Of a stretch of 64,000 nucleotides of DNA, positions 50,191 through 63,993 are shown in pieces. A program made the translations under genes and the position numbers. The number at the start of each line of letters is the position of its first letter. Position 1 is the first letter of the stretch. The notes beneath the pieces were generated by a model. That model was not told the origin of the DNA. It saw only the letters and a program-made list of their open reading frames with translations, and made no database searches. The DNA is taken from the NCBI GenBank assembly GCA_902729315.2, contig LR746273.1, positions 1,555,001 through 1,619,000 of the forward strand, in the 5' to 3' direction. This DNA is from Spirodela intermedia (Eukaryota; Streptophyta; Magnoliopsida; Alismatales; Araceae).

Positions 50191-52084
50191 ATGGATTCGT
50201 CATCTCCAGTGGCGAGCAGTCCATCATCGGACCACAAGCTCTGGAGCGCTCTCCGCAGCCGCGTTGAGACTCTTCTGGAGGGGAGGAAGCGGCACGCTAA
50301 TTGGTCCTCGACTCCAACAGTATGCGTTCCCTTCGTCCGCCATTCCCCCATTTATGCCTCCGATCAGTAGTAACCTGTCCCTCTGTGCTTCGGTATGGCG
50401 GCTCTTCTGCAGTGTGGCGCGGAATCGAGGTGTGGGAAGAGGATCAGGGAGGATTCCCTGCTTCTGATCAGAGGACTCGACTCCGTTGCCTCCTCTCTCT
50501 CGCAGCTTAAAGAAACCCTAGACGACGCTTCTCAGGTATGTTGACTCGAGTATCGTGTATCGCCTTTCCGAGTCCGATTGACGAACCACGGATCGAGAAT
50601 TTCATTTTTTTCTTAGATCTCACCGTAAATTTCGTTTTTCATGAGTCAGGGAGTAGAAAATCTGGTTCATCCATCTCTCACTGACGTACTGAGAAGGGAA
50701 GGACAGAGAGTTGACGAAGAGAAAATGGTGACAAAGACAGCAAGCTGTCAGTCTGCGTCCGATGATTCCAAGGAAAATCGTGAACCTAGCAACGAGGAAG
50801 TAAAGAATCGAGCCACCGCGGAGGAAGAAGAGCAGAAAATTAGCAAAGAACACCCCGTAGATGCTGCGAAGGGCGGGACGCTTAAAAAGGCAAAAAATGT
50901 GTGAATGCCGTTCTCGAGCTCGTGAGTTCATTTCTGAAAGTAATTATAATATCATGTCTTAATTTTGACGAGTCTCGCTCGATTTTTGGGCGTTTCTTCT
51001 CGGCAGCTGGCGATCTCCATGCTATCCAAAGCGACTTCGCTTGCTCGGGAACTGAAAGCAGTCAGATCTGAGCTAGGGTTCATGCAAGAGCGCTGTGATC
51101 TACTGGAGGAGGAGAACAGGAGGCTCAGATATGGAGGCGAGAAAGGACCGAGGCCAGATGAAGAGGATGATCTGGTGAGTGTGCTAATCTGTCCTGAATC
51201 GCGCAATTGCAGAAACCCATTTCTGTCAGCTTTCATTAAATCTCAGAGGGCCCAGATATCAGATAGATATTAACGCCGGCATCGTCATCTTTGAAACTGT
51301 GCACAACATGCTTTAGAATTCCTTCTACGAAAAAAAAAATTATGCTTTTTCATGATGATCTTGGAAGATGATGAGAATCAGCTGGCAAATTGCCCAGATT
51401 CCCCATCGCAGTTTGAATGGGATCAATGAGCCCTCTTAGATGCGGAATTCGGGGACCATTTGGTGCTCCATCTCTTTCGTTTTGAATGCTATTATTTTCT
51501 TGATCAAATCAGAGGACCTCGTTGAGCGAAGTCCAAAGATCCACATGATCCACATGAGATTATTCATGGGTGTTCATCAGTCCTCTTCGTCTTGAACTCG
51601 CCGGTGCTGTTCTTCCACGAAATCAGAGGATCGCGATGGCCGAACTTTTATCTTGTTTATTCTCAAGATCGAAAAAGCCAGAAAATAAATTAAAATATCC
51701 GAAATGGGGGAGCCCACAGCTCGGAAATTTTCCCTTTCGTTGGTTGCATTCATAAATGGCATCTTCAAAATCAGTAATTTATTTATATATTGCTGGATTG
51801 GGACTCCGCAGGTGAGGCTTCAAGTGGAGGCGCTCCTGGCTGAGAAATCGAGGCTGTCGAACGAGAACGCCACCCTGACGAGGGAGAACCAGCGGCTCCA
51901 CCAGCTCGTGGAGTATCACCAGCTGACCGCCCAGGACCTCACAGAATCCTACAGCGACCTCATCCACGGCGTCTGCCTGGACTTCTCCTCCCCCTCCGCC
52001 AAAACAGGCGCCTCCGCCGACGACTTAGACGATGACTGCCGCCGCTCTGGAGAAGAAGAAGATCATATCCAGTGGGGTCCCTAG
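50191..52084 (+). CDS. Plant-conserved coiled-coil protein of unknown function
   Basis: Five exons, 50191-50319, 50413-50535, 50650-50898, 51007-51174 and 51812-52084, all in phase 0, give 313 residues. I recognise a conserved plant family without established function. Its hallmarks are [40 protein letters not shown] with [52 protein letters not shown] and GVCLDFSSP. The stretch from about 170 to 265 is strongly heptad-like (long Leu/Glu/Arg helices). The middle exon is acidic and poorly conserved. No transmembrane segment or signal peptide is seen. The start follows a CT leader tract directly. The exon 1 donor (GTATGC) was chosen by phase. Confidence 0.85.
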
Positions 52085-53283
52085 TTTTTGGCCTAAGTTG
52101 CCATTTTAAGGCATATTTATTGCCCGATTTGAAGGCATATTTATTGCCGGATTTCCCATCTAGGAACTGAGACTGACCCAGTCGAGAACCAAACCTGGTA
52201 TGGGCTAAGATTGTTCATTGCTGGGTGAAATTATTCAAAAAGTTGACCCGATGTGCCAAGAAATTGATTTTACACGGCTGGTTTGCAGCTCATCTTGGCA
52301 GCTGAAAATCCTACAAGAATGGGACAAGAAGTTTGACCCGAACATGGGGCAAGAATGATTCTCATCTCAGCAGCTGAAAATCAGATCTGCGAGCTCAATG
52401 GGATTTGGACAGGCAGACCCACCCCCATCAGTCAACGTCTTCAAATAATGGCGCTTTATCCCTTGGAATGATTTGGCCTGACCACGTACTAATCTGGCAC
52501 TACGATTCAATCTTATCGGTACCCAAAAACTTGGCCCGATCATGGGACACAGATTCTTACCAGCTGAAAATTAGATCTGCGAGCTGTGGGTCTCGATCTC
52601 AATGGAATTGGACGAGCAGACCCCACCAGTCAACGTCTTCAAATATCGGCGCTTTATCCCTTCGAATGATTTGGCCTAATCACGTACTAATCTGGCACTG
52701 TATTGAATGTCACCAGTACCATCGGTCAATCCATCACTTCCTAGTAACTTGTCCCCGCGAGTCAACCCTCCGGAATGGCACGACTGCCGAGATCAATTCG
52801 ATCCTGTCTTGGATCTAGCACGTAGACCAGCTCCTAGTTTGACCCAAGAGAAATGAGGCGACTTTGGCTCGGTGGGCATGTTTTCTGGTGGTTTTTATCT
52901 GCGAGGAGGTGAATGAAACTGGATCACATCTGCCCCCATTTAATTGATGGCCCTACGTTCAATAAACTATGCTAATAATAAATAAAGGATTTTATCGAAT
53001 CACATAAGATTGCAACATGGTCAACTTCGGCGTTGGCAGAAAGAACATAATTTCCATATGTCGTAAGTATGTGGAGGAGGGCCCATGTCAACGACTATGG
53101 AGTCTACTTGTCTTCTGTTGGTCAAGATCATGGACATAACGAATTAATGGCCGCAAGTACCCATAAAGAGGGGCAACGCCATGCCCACTCATTCCTAGCC
53201 CAGCAAAGACCCTTTCTTTGAGGAAAATTCTAACGAAATACCACTCCAACTCACTCTCCACGCCCACTTACCTCTCTGTGTGT

Positions 53284-53325
<42 letters not shown>

Positions 53326-53528
53326 AATGTGAATTGGGATGGCGGCGCAGAGTGTTGAGTGTGTTGATGTTTACAGAGAGAAGAGAAGAAGAGATAAAAA
53401 AGGTCGTTCATATGTACTGCTGCTGGTGGGTGAATGGCTCAGGCGGATTTTACAAAGTACGACGACGCAGCCTCTACAAAAACGAAGGGGGCCCACCCTC
53501 TCGTCGGCCTGGACTAAGGAAGGAGCAG
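52085..53528. other. Intergenic region with about 190-bp tandem repeat and (GA)n tract
   Basis: Two units start at 52,371 and 52,561 with CAGCTGAAAAT-AGATCTGCG and share GTCAACGTCTTCAAATA, GGCGCTTTATCCCTT and CACGTACTAATCTGGCACT in the same order. A weaker third relative precedes them. A (GA)n tract lies at 53,286-53,322, beyond the 3' end of the RING gene. No protein gene is supported. Confidence 0.7.
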
Positions 53529-54701
53529 CTACAGGGATTCCACCGCCGTGGGCGGCGGTGGAGCGGCGGCGCCGGCGGCGCCGGGGCGGAGGCCCTGGAA
53601 GTCCCGCCGGCAGAGCGGGCAGGAGCCGTGCCGGAGCAGCCAGCCGTCGATGCAGGGGATGTGGAACATATGCCCGCAGTGGGGCAAGCTCCTGACGCTC
53701 TCGCCGGGTTGCAGGTCTTGTAAGCATACGGAGCAGCAGATCTTCTCCCCGCAAGAGTCAACGCAGTTCACCGCCGTGACGGCGATCTTTGGGATCTCCT
53801 CGACGGAGGCTCTGGACATGCCGGTGGCGGCGGCGCCGGTCTCGAAGATGTCGGGGAGCTCGTGGAACGGCGAGACGACGGCGCTCATCTGCAGAAACCA
53901 GTGGTTCAGCCATCGTCAGGTTCCTCGCCGGAATTGAGAATCATGAGAAGATTTTCAGAGAGGGAGAGAGTTCGTGATCTAACCTGGCTCTGCACGGCGT
54001 TCTGCACCGCCGGGTCGACCTTCTCCCGGACGAGTCTCCCGCTCAGCAGGCTCACGATGATGTCGATCTGCAGGATGCCGGAGGAGGAGATTTAGGGTTT
54101 CTGAAGATTCATTCGATCCGAGTTTCAGAGAAAGAGAACGAGGAAGAAGACGAACCACGTAGACGACGCTCCACATCCCGCGGGATCGCCAGATGACTAG
54201 GGTCGATTCGACGGCATCGATGGAGAAGACGGCGCCGGAGATGGCTCCCACTCCGGCACCTCGGAAGAACCCGCTCTCCGTGGCCAGTCCGATCAAGGCC
54301 CCCACGACTGCCCCCACCAAGGAACCCACTGCAGAAGAGAAAGAACAGGAGAGGAACCGCCATTAGAGGCCTGAACAGATCTCGCAGAGCAATATTAAAA
54401 TCTTCCAGATCGGAGAGAGGAAAGGGGTAGTACCGATGGCGAAGACGCAGGTCAGGAGTCCGCAGAAAAGCCTCACGGCGATCTTCCACGCTCTGGAACT
54501 GCCGCTCCTGGTTCCCCTCCCCCTGCTTCCCCGGCCACCCAAGAAGGTAGATTCCCCACTCCCCATCGCCGCCACCGCCGCCACCGCCGCCGCGGAATCC
54601 GCATAAGCAGAAGAATCAGCAGACGAAGAAGAATCAACCGGCGGCCGAGGGGCCGACGCCTGTGAAGAGGAAGTAGTCGATGCAGCACAGAGAGAATCCA
54701 T
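53529..54701 (-). CDS. NEP1-interacting-protein-like RING-H2 E3 ubiquitin ligase
   Basis: Four exons in transcript order: 54701-54434, 54328-54156, 54067-53984 and 53888-53529. They join in phase to 294 residues. The N-terminal 60 residues are Ser/Ala-rich. A hydrophobic Gly/Ala-rich stretch (about 72-130, including [15 protein letters not shown] and [14 protein letters not shown]) predicts membrane segments, as in Arabidopsis NIP1/NIP2, which are plastid-membrane proteins. The C-terminal RING-H2 is complete: Cys227, Cys230, Cys246, His248, His251, Cys254, Cys265 and Cys268 ([32 protein letters not shown]). Predicted role: membrane-bound ubiquitin ligase. The substrate is unknown. Coding sequence is very GC-rich, and the first exon contains a GCC/GCG-type Ala run. 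Confidence 0.9.
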
Positions 54702-54795
54702 AGCCTGGCGGTGTCGTATACAGAGAAGTGAGAGAGAGAGAGAGGATTATCAGACCAGCTGAAGGCAAGGGTTCCCAGGAGGGCACGCCCGAACT

Positions 54796-54805
54796 GTATA
54801 TAGAG
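54796..54805 (-). promoter_or_regulatory. TATA box of the RING-H2 gene
   Basis: On the minus strand the sequence is TCTATATACA, about 95 bp before the start codon. A CT tract (54,730-54,745, GA on the plus strand) lies between it and the ATG. Confidence 0.55.
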
Positions 54806-55787
54806 GCAGGCTAGAGAGAGAGAAAGAGAGAAATAAAAGGCCAACTACCTCCTAGAGAGACCAGAGACGCCATTAAATGCCTGCAGCTCTGAAAGCCGTG
54901 CTACGAAGCAATCTCAATTCCTCTCCTTCTTCCTCCGGCCTTCCTTCCACGACGACTCTCAGGCCTTGTTACCGCGTCTCTTTGGCGCGTCAACTGACGT
55001 GGACGGTCAGATTTCGGCGGCGCCCCCCTCCCACGACGGGCAAAGAGGGGACATTTATTATGCGGCCCCTCGCCTCACAGAAGTCTAACGGAATAGTCCC
55101 GCTCTCCCCCCCCCGCAGGCCACCAAAATATCTCCCCACGCGTGTTCCACGTCATCCCGACCTGCTGTATCTTCGATTACCTCCATCTCCCGGGTAAAAG
55201 TGTAGCCGAAAAAGTTCTTATCCGCTCCCTCCGCTCGCATCCACGTGGCGTCCGAAATTACGCACCCTCCTCGGCATGGAGGGTGAAGTAGAACCTTAAT
55301 GGTTCCACGTGGATTGCAGTATCGTAACGGTTCGGGTGGGGGGGAAGACCCGCTATGCGTTGGTCGTCGTCAACTTCTCGATAGCCAATTACTCGGAGGG
55401 CCCAGGAAAAGCAAAAAGGGTTTCTCACGTGCGGACCCGGATAAGGAGGGATCACACGTGCGATTATTATCAGCCTTCAGTCCAGTGGTCCCATATTCAA
55501 TGAGCCGTGGCGTTCCCGGCGGCGGTAATTGACGGCCTCGCAGCCATCAGATCCGGTGAGTGGTCGCGCGGCGGGCCACCGAGTCAACTCGGGCGGGCTG
55601 ATGTCATTGCAAAATATACCTCTATCTGGGGCGTTGCACGCCGAATTAAAATATTAGGGATGTAATACGAAAAAAACCACGGAGGCGATATTTTCTTCTG
55701 TCTGAGCCACGTGTTCAGGCCCAAGACTCATTTCACCGGAGCACGGCAACAGGACCCCCCCGGTCAGATCCTGTGGGCCGGAATCAC

Positions 55788-55839
<52 letters not shown>

Positions 55840-57151
55840 ACTTTAATGACCGGTGATGAGTGGTCACGATCTAGCGGGTTCCTTGGGGAGTGTGGGCCCA
55901 GCAACACTCGTCGCTCGTACACGAGAGTCGTGCTGGATTAAATTTTTCGAACTTAACCGACACAGTTTTGTACTGTGATGGGCCGGGCCCTCGTACGGGG
56001 TGGCCCATTTTCAGACGGGTTGGGCCCATTTTTATCTATAAATGATTGCATGATTTAAATATAGATAATTTCTTTTGGGACTTCATCTCCACGTTTGCCT
56101 CCCACATTGGGCGCGCGCCCACTAGTAACATAGCTCCATAACTTTAATGCATGTGATGTATGTACGTCTACATATACAATAGTTTATCGCCATTACTTTG
56201 ATGGGAGGGTGGTTGACGAGGGCTAGACTTTAATTATTATAACGATTAATTAAATGTACTAATTTACCCCGCGACATTTTTATTTTATGAGCGGTAATTT
56301 TTACTAGTCAATGTTTTAATCCCCTCTAAAGTCGATGTTGACTTGTCCATTTTTCCGAATTTAAATATTTGGAATATTATTTTTTTTCGATAATTGTTTC
56401 TCATAGCGGTTTTGCATGTATTTATTTACGAATAAATAGAAAAATGGGATGTGGGTGTCAGATGTAGTACGGTATATAAATATAATGGGTTGGATATAAC
56501 TGATAAGTCCATAAGTCAATGACTTTGTTCGATGTCTACTAATTTATTAAGATAAGTTTTTCATATTGTAATGCTTGTGAGGGCTCGAGATAATTATTAG
56601 GAGGGAAAAAATTGAAGGATGATACCAATTTGGTTGACTTGGTGGGACATTGCGTACGTGCCCCCCCCGGGGAATGCTTTCTAGAAGAAGACACGTAGGG
56701 GGCTGCGTTGACTTCGGCCCAACATCGGCCCGGTCCATTTTTGGAAATTTAGATGGGTCAAAATCGTGGATACGCAGGCATTTGAAGGAGATGGTCGGCG
56801 ATGACAATTCACGTCCAAAATCGGCCCGGCCCATTTTAAGAGTAAAGAAGTGTCGGAAATCGAATATTTCTTTTAGCACCGTTGAGTCACCTATCTTTCT
56901 TTCTCCTCTCTCTCTCTCTCTCTCTCTATCTCCTCTCTCTGGAGGGAGCCAACGAGAGTGATGTGCTGAGCAGCCTCGAGAAGCAAGGGGGGAGTACTCT
57001 GGAGAGTTCGGACGGAGAAGGAAGGCACAAAGAAAGGAGCAGCAGGCGAAGAAAAGAACCAGAATCCAGCTCTTCGAGCTCCTCCCCATCACTCCCAAGG
57101 GATATTAAAAACCCACGACGACCGAACCAGCACGCCCCAAGCTAAGAACAG

Positions 57152-57188
<37 letters not shown>

Positions 57189-57189
57189 G
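54806..57189. promoter_or_regulatory. Divergent upstream region between RING and CDPK genes
   Basis: No gene is recognised. (CT)n tracts lie at 55,791-55,836, 56,907-56,930 and 57,157-57,183, the last ending a few bases before the CDPK ATG. GGCCC/GGGCC-type motifs cluster near 55,980-56,030 and 56,715-56,850. A TATA-like ATATTAAAAA lies near 57,101. Confidence 0.55.
55791..55836 (+). repeat. (CT)n microsatellite
   Basis: An uninterrupted 46-bp CT run in the RING-CDPK intergenic region. Confidence 0.9.
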
Positions 57190-59388
<2,199 letters not shown>

Positions 59389-59814
59389 CGAAGCCCTCGA
59401 TCTTACCACTCGGGTTCCTCCAGATTGTTGAGTATCGCTCTCGTTGGTCTACAATCTTGATGAATTTCACAAGCGCGTCCTCCGGATGGCGTCCGATCTC
59501 TCTTTTTTCCCCTATATCTAAGAACAGAAATGGTGCTTTCGAGGGGATCCCCACAAGGAAGTTGACCGCCGGCAGATGAGAGAGTGAATTCTACCGATCA
59601 GATTACGAACAGGACGAAAACAATCTGGGTGATCGTCGCCCAGCAAAGACTCGATTTTTGGAGTCTTCTAGGATAAAATTCTGTGGCGCGGTGGACTCGC
59701 CATACGAGATTTAGGTCGGAGGGCCCAACCGCGGATTAATGGAGCCCCCGGTGGCGGGATTTTCATAGGGCCCGAATGTAGGAAGAGGGGCCGTGTTTCC
59801 TTGTGGAGAAGAAG
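59389..59814 (+). other. CDPK 3' region and PUS leader
   Basis: 426 bp separate the CDPK stop from the next start codon. No extra gene or clear core-promoter motif is seen. Confidence 0.5.
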
Positions 59815-62555
59815 ATGCTGTCGCTCACGGCCGCAGTGCCCTCCTCCCCCTGCTCCTCCTCCTCCTCCCTGCTCTTCTTCCGTCGGAAGGGCTGCTGCGG
59901 GTTCCCCAGATTCTTCTGCTCTTCCTCTCCTTCCCAGGAATCGTCTCCCACGCTGCCGCCGCCGGAGAAACAGGCTCTTCGCGGCAACCATGCCGGCGTT
60001 CGCCTGGAGGAGAGTGTGGAAAGGAGCACGACCAGGTCGAGGGTCGACGCGTGGATCTCATCTCGGATTGGCGGCGTCAGCAGGGCCCGCATTCAGGCCA
60101 GCATCCGCTCGGGGCTCGTCTCGGTCAACGGCCGCACCATCGATAAGGTTGCCCGCACGCTCTCATTTGCAGACTTCTGCTGATTGACCTAAATTTGAGG
60201 TGGATAATCATCTCCAGGGAAGGATTCCATGATTCTGCTTGAAACTCTTTCGCCTCAATCTTACCAGGTTTCGCATATCATCAAATCTGGGGACAAGGTT
60301 AGCTGTACAATCTCCGAGTTGCAACCCCTGAGAGCAGAGCCAGAAGATATACCTCTGGACATAGTCTACGAAGATGCCCACATTCTCGTCGTGAACAAAC
60401 CTGCAAATATGGTCTCTCCATGCTCAAATAACCATTTTTCTTAGTCTTTTTCTGAGGCTCCCACTCTCTCATTATCTTCTTTCTGATTCATCTCCAGGTT
60501 GTTCACCCTGCTCCTGGCAATGCAAACGGCACACTCGTGAACGCAATTCTCCACCATTGCAAGCTTCCATCGATTACCTGTTTGGACCAGAGCGCAGACT
60601 ATGGGGAGGATGGTGGCTCTGACTCTTCTGATGGAGATTCTAGTGATTTTTTCTCCATTGATGTGATGTCTAGGAGCCTGGAGGCTTCTGTACGTCCAGG
60701 CATCGTGCACAGATTAGACAAAGGGACCAGCGGATTGCTCGTTGTTGCCAAGGTTAGAGCTGCCCAAGCTTGGTTCTAGTCGCATATCTCTGTTTTTATC
60801 GAAGAAATAAGCTACCCATGTGGATTCGATGCATGTTCGTGTTGCATGATGGAATATATCTCTTGTTGCTTTCACCATACGCCCCTCGAATAGCTTCTTT
60901 CTTCTGCTCTTTAAAGCTACTACCCATTCTCTTAATGTTCTTAGTCAGTCCCTCTCCTCTCCTCTGGTATCTCCCCTGGTACAGTGAACATCCACATTAT
61001 TGATGGCTTATTTGGGTAATTGTTTCTTAACTTGACTATTTAATGCGATTTTATACGGCTTCCCATCGCTAAGGCTTTTGAGGTTTGATCAACTGGATGC
61101 TTGAAAGTGATGAGGGATTTCATAGGCATTGTTTTGTTCTGTGTTCCAACACGATAATTTTTTAAGCATGACAAATAATGATGCTGCAAAAAAGTCAACG
61201 TCTGTACGTTGATATTTTTAATATTTAGTAGAAGTTGAGAAAATCAACGACCCATCTGTTGTTTATTTTTTTTAATAATTATAATTAGAGGTTGATCTGT
61301 AATTAACAGTTTGTTGAAAAATGGATATGGCTAAAAAAAATGAGTGTAAGCTTACTGATAAATTAGCTTAATGGACTTTTTTTTTTCTCCAGAAAGTTGC
61401 ATAAGCACTCTCCAGCATGAAATGATCGCATTTAAATCTGCTTATAATGACGCTGCGAAAAAGTCAACTTCTGTATGCTAGTAAGAAAGTCAACTACCCA
61501 TTTGTTGTTTCTCGTTTTTAATAACTGTAATTAGCGGCTGATCTATAATTAATAGCTTCTTGAAAAATGGACATGGCTGAGAAAAATGACTGTAAGTTTA
61601 CAGATAAATTAGCCTAATAATGATCGAATTTAAATCTGCTTATAATTTGTTCTTCTTGATTGTAGGACGAACATTCCCACGCTCACTTGGCCGAACAGTT
61701 CAAGGAGCATTCAATTCGCAGAGTATACGTCAGTCTCACCTCTGGAACCCCTTCTTCGACCTCCGGCAGAGTAGAGGTTCCGATTGCTCGTGACCCCATC
61801 AATCGGATTCGAATGACTGCTATTTCTGGGCTAAGCAACGCCAGAGGCGCTCGCTTTGCTGCCAGTAGGTGATATGAGCTCCTTTTTCCCATATATATAT
61901 ATATATTTATGAGTCTGTGTCGATATTTATTCATGTATGAAAGGACCTTGGTTCTGGATGATCCATGGAGGTAAGATCCCTTCTTCTTCTTCTTTCTCTG
62001 GCCCACCGCTGACTTTGACTTATTCAGGTACAAAGTGATTCAAGTTCTTGCCGGGGGCGGCTCTGCTCTGGTGGAGTGGAGACTAGAAACGGGCCGAACA
62101 CACCAGGTACTTACTTGGAGAGTTTCCATTTCAGGTGGGATCTGAAGGTAACGGGCTTTCTTCACTGCTCCTCTCATGGCTTCCAAGCAGATCCGCGTAC
62201 ACGCCAAGTACCTGGGGATACCTTTACTGGGGGACGAGGTCTATGGAGGGACCAAGAGCCTGGCTCTCTCCCTCCTGAGGAGCAGGAGCCCCTCTGCTCA
62301 CCGTGCCAGGGTTGACCAGACGGTGTCCAAGCTGCAGAGGCCCTGCCTGCACGCCCTCTCACTCGGGTAATTTGCCATTTCCGGTATGCGCTCGGCCTGG
62401 CGATGTTCTTCCCGGCTGAAAGTCGTCGCTGATCTTTCAGATTCAGGCATCCCCACACGGGAAAGGAGGCAAATTTTTCTTGCCCACCTCCGTCAGACTT
62501 CTCAGAGATCTTGAGGGACCTCCAGAGCTTCACTCCGGGTGATCATCGGAGTTGA
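59815..62555 (+). CDS. RluD-type RNA pseudouridine synthase, plastid-targeted
   Basis: Seven exons, 59815-60147, 60268-60411, 60498-60752, 61666-61868, 62028-62106, 62191-62366 and 62441-62555, give 434 residues in phase. The first about 60 residues are Ser/Pro/Arg-rich with few acids, a typical transit peptide, so plastid targeting is inferred. An S4 RNA-binding domain follows (about 73-125: RVDAWISSRIGGVSRARIQA, VSVNGRTI). The RluD catalytic domain has YEDAHILVVNKPANM, VVHPAPGN and GIVHRLDKGTSGLLV with catalytic Asp233. Its later part includes ETGRTHQIRVHAKYLGIPLL and GDEVYGG. An acidic Asp/Ser-rich insert of about 30 residues precedes the catalytic loop. The start is the first ATG of the frame. 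The family acts on large-subunit rRNA. Confidence 0.93.
61175..61640 (+). repeat. Tandem duplication (period about 269 bp) in the third intron of the pseudouridine synthase gene
   Basis: Two diverged units share AAAAAGTCAAC, CAACTACCCAT-TGTTGTTT, TGAAAAATGGA-ATGGCT and GATAAATTAGC in the same order, at 61,175 and 61,444 onwards. Both are followed by ATGATCG-ATTTAAATCTG. Confidence 0.8.
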
Positions 62556-63045
62556 CCGGGTGTTGCCACTTGGAATCTCATTGATGTCAAGCTCGTTGAC
62601 TTCAGCCGCCTCAAAAAATCGTCGATTGGTCGTGGCTGTTTTGGGCTCATGTGGGCTAGAAGGCTCTTTTGATTCGGGCCCTCCTCCCCCGAACTTCTCA
62701 GAGTTCTTGGGGGACCTGCAGAGCCAGCCTTCTTGCCTAACTCCAGGTGATTCCCCCCACCTCGGGTTGACCGAGTGTTGCCACTTGGAATCTCATTAGT
62801 GTCAAGCTCGTTGACTTCAGCCGCCTAAAAAATCATTCATTGTTCATGGCTGTTGTGAGCTCATGTGGGCTAAACGGCTCTTTTGATTCTGGCCCGCCTC
62901 CTCGGAGGTCTTGGGGGACCTTCAGAGATTCAGTCCAGCATTCTCGCCCGACTCCAGCTGATCATCATGGTTGACCAGGTGTTGTCACTCGGAATCTCAT
63001 TATTTCCAATCTCGTTGACTTTAGCCGCAAAAAAACCAGGTGGGA
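62487..63045 (+). repeat. Three tandem copies of the terminal exon end and 3' region
   Basis: The sequence from the end of the last coding exon through about 130 bp downstream recurs twice more, with period about 205-214 bp. TTGACC-GGTGTTG-CACT-GGAATCTCATT starts near 62,552, 62,765 and 62,970, each followed by CTCGTTGACTT-AGCCGC. The coding-derived part (CTTCTCAGAG-TCTTG-GGGACCT) is repeated near 62,693 and, shortened, near 62,908. Only the first unit is coding. Confidence 0.85.
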
Positions 63046-63761
63046 CCCGGTTAATTCTCATATAGGACGTAAATATAATAGTTTGACCTAACAGGGGTGT
63101 ATGTACAAAATCCCTGCGTCCAATATCCCGTCTACGAAGCGTCACGTCAGCTGATATCAGACGGTCAAATATCCCGTCTACGACTCTTCCCTCCTCGACC
63201 GGCAAAGTCTGGACCCGTCTCTCTCTCTCTCTCAGATAAGAAAGATCTCACCATCTGAGGGAGGAGTCGCCCTCCTATATCTGGCATTTTCTGGATCTTA
63301 TATGCTTCATAATCCTTCTTCTTGGAGCGTTATCTTGAGTCCCTGAGGAAGCTGACAGTGGGGGCCATGGGGCTCAACCTTTGGACCAGAGATCGGTACT
63401 GATATTACATAGGAGGGAAAGGGGGGGGGGGGAGGCGAGCCTTGGCAGGTGCCACCAACTCTCCTTTTTCTATACCGTCGTGTGGGTACAATTCCTATAT
63501 ATGCAGTAGGATCTCACCCGCGATCTGTCTTCGGGTTCTTCTATCGCCCGTCTTCCGCCGCCGCGTCGACGAGGACCTGCCTGCCGTCATTATCGTCCCC
63601 CTTCAGCCCGACGTGGTCTCCGGCGCCGTCCCGGCCGCCGGCGAGGTCTCACTGACTCCCGCCGTCCCACCATCGGTGACTAGAGGGGAGCTCTCAGCCA
63701 GTAGGCCCTGATCCGCTCCTCCCCGGCGGTTGTCGAAACATTTGAGAGTTGGTTTGCGACC
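63046..63761 (+). promoter_or_regulatory. Upstream region of the aconitase gene
   Basis: It contains a repeated AATATCCCGTCTACGA (63,122 and 63,167), a short CT tract near 63,221-63,234 and a G run at 63,420-63,432. In the frame of the aconitase ATG, 63,705-63,761 is open and reads like the mature end of a targeting region (RSSPAVVETFESWFAT). Stops at 63,681 and 63,702 interrupt it upstream. Confidence 0.6.
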
Positions 63762-63993
63762 ATGGGTATGCTTTTCTGAGGCTCCGCTGTTCGTGAATCT
63801 GTTGTTGGGTCTGCCCGACATTTGTTTCTATTAGATCTGATTAGATTTGTGTTCTCATCGTCTTCTTTCTCGTTATATTGCGAAACAGCGACCCAGAATT
63901 CGTTCCAGAGAATCTTGACCTCCCTCTCCAAGCCTGAAGGTGGGGAATTCGGCAAGTACTACAGTTTGCCGGCCCTTAACGATCCCAGGATAG
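63762..63993 (+). CDS. ACO: Aconitate hydratase, 5' end only (runs off the window)
   Basis: Two exons are visible: 63762-63765 (ATG G) and 63891-63993, continuing beyond the window after a donor GTCAGT. The encoded start is [20 protein letters not shown], followed by [16 protein letters not shown], which matches the N-terminus of plant aconitase (citrate-isocitrate interconversion in the TCA and glyoxylate cycles). The 4-base coding part of exon 1 matches the family's intron position just after MA. Plant organelle-targeted aconitases have a transit peptide ahead of this Met; here the upstream frame is open for only 19 codons and lacks an ATG. From this sequence translation would begin at 63,762, giving a cytosolic form, unless a further upstream exon exists. 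The catalytic part lies outside the window. Confidence 0.85.

Noticed and set aside
63122-63182. Repeated AATATCCCGTCTACGA as a CRISPR-like array
   Set aside because: Only two copies in a plant nuclear context; a simple local duplication.
63442-63711. 89-codon frame as the aconitase transit peptide
   Set aside because: It lacks an ATG at its start, is out of phase with the aconitase Met and no splice pair was found that joins them. It is kept only as a question in the findings.
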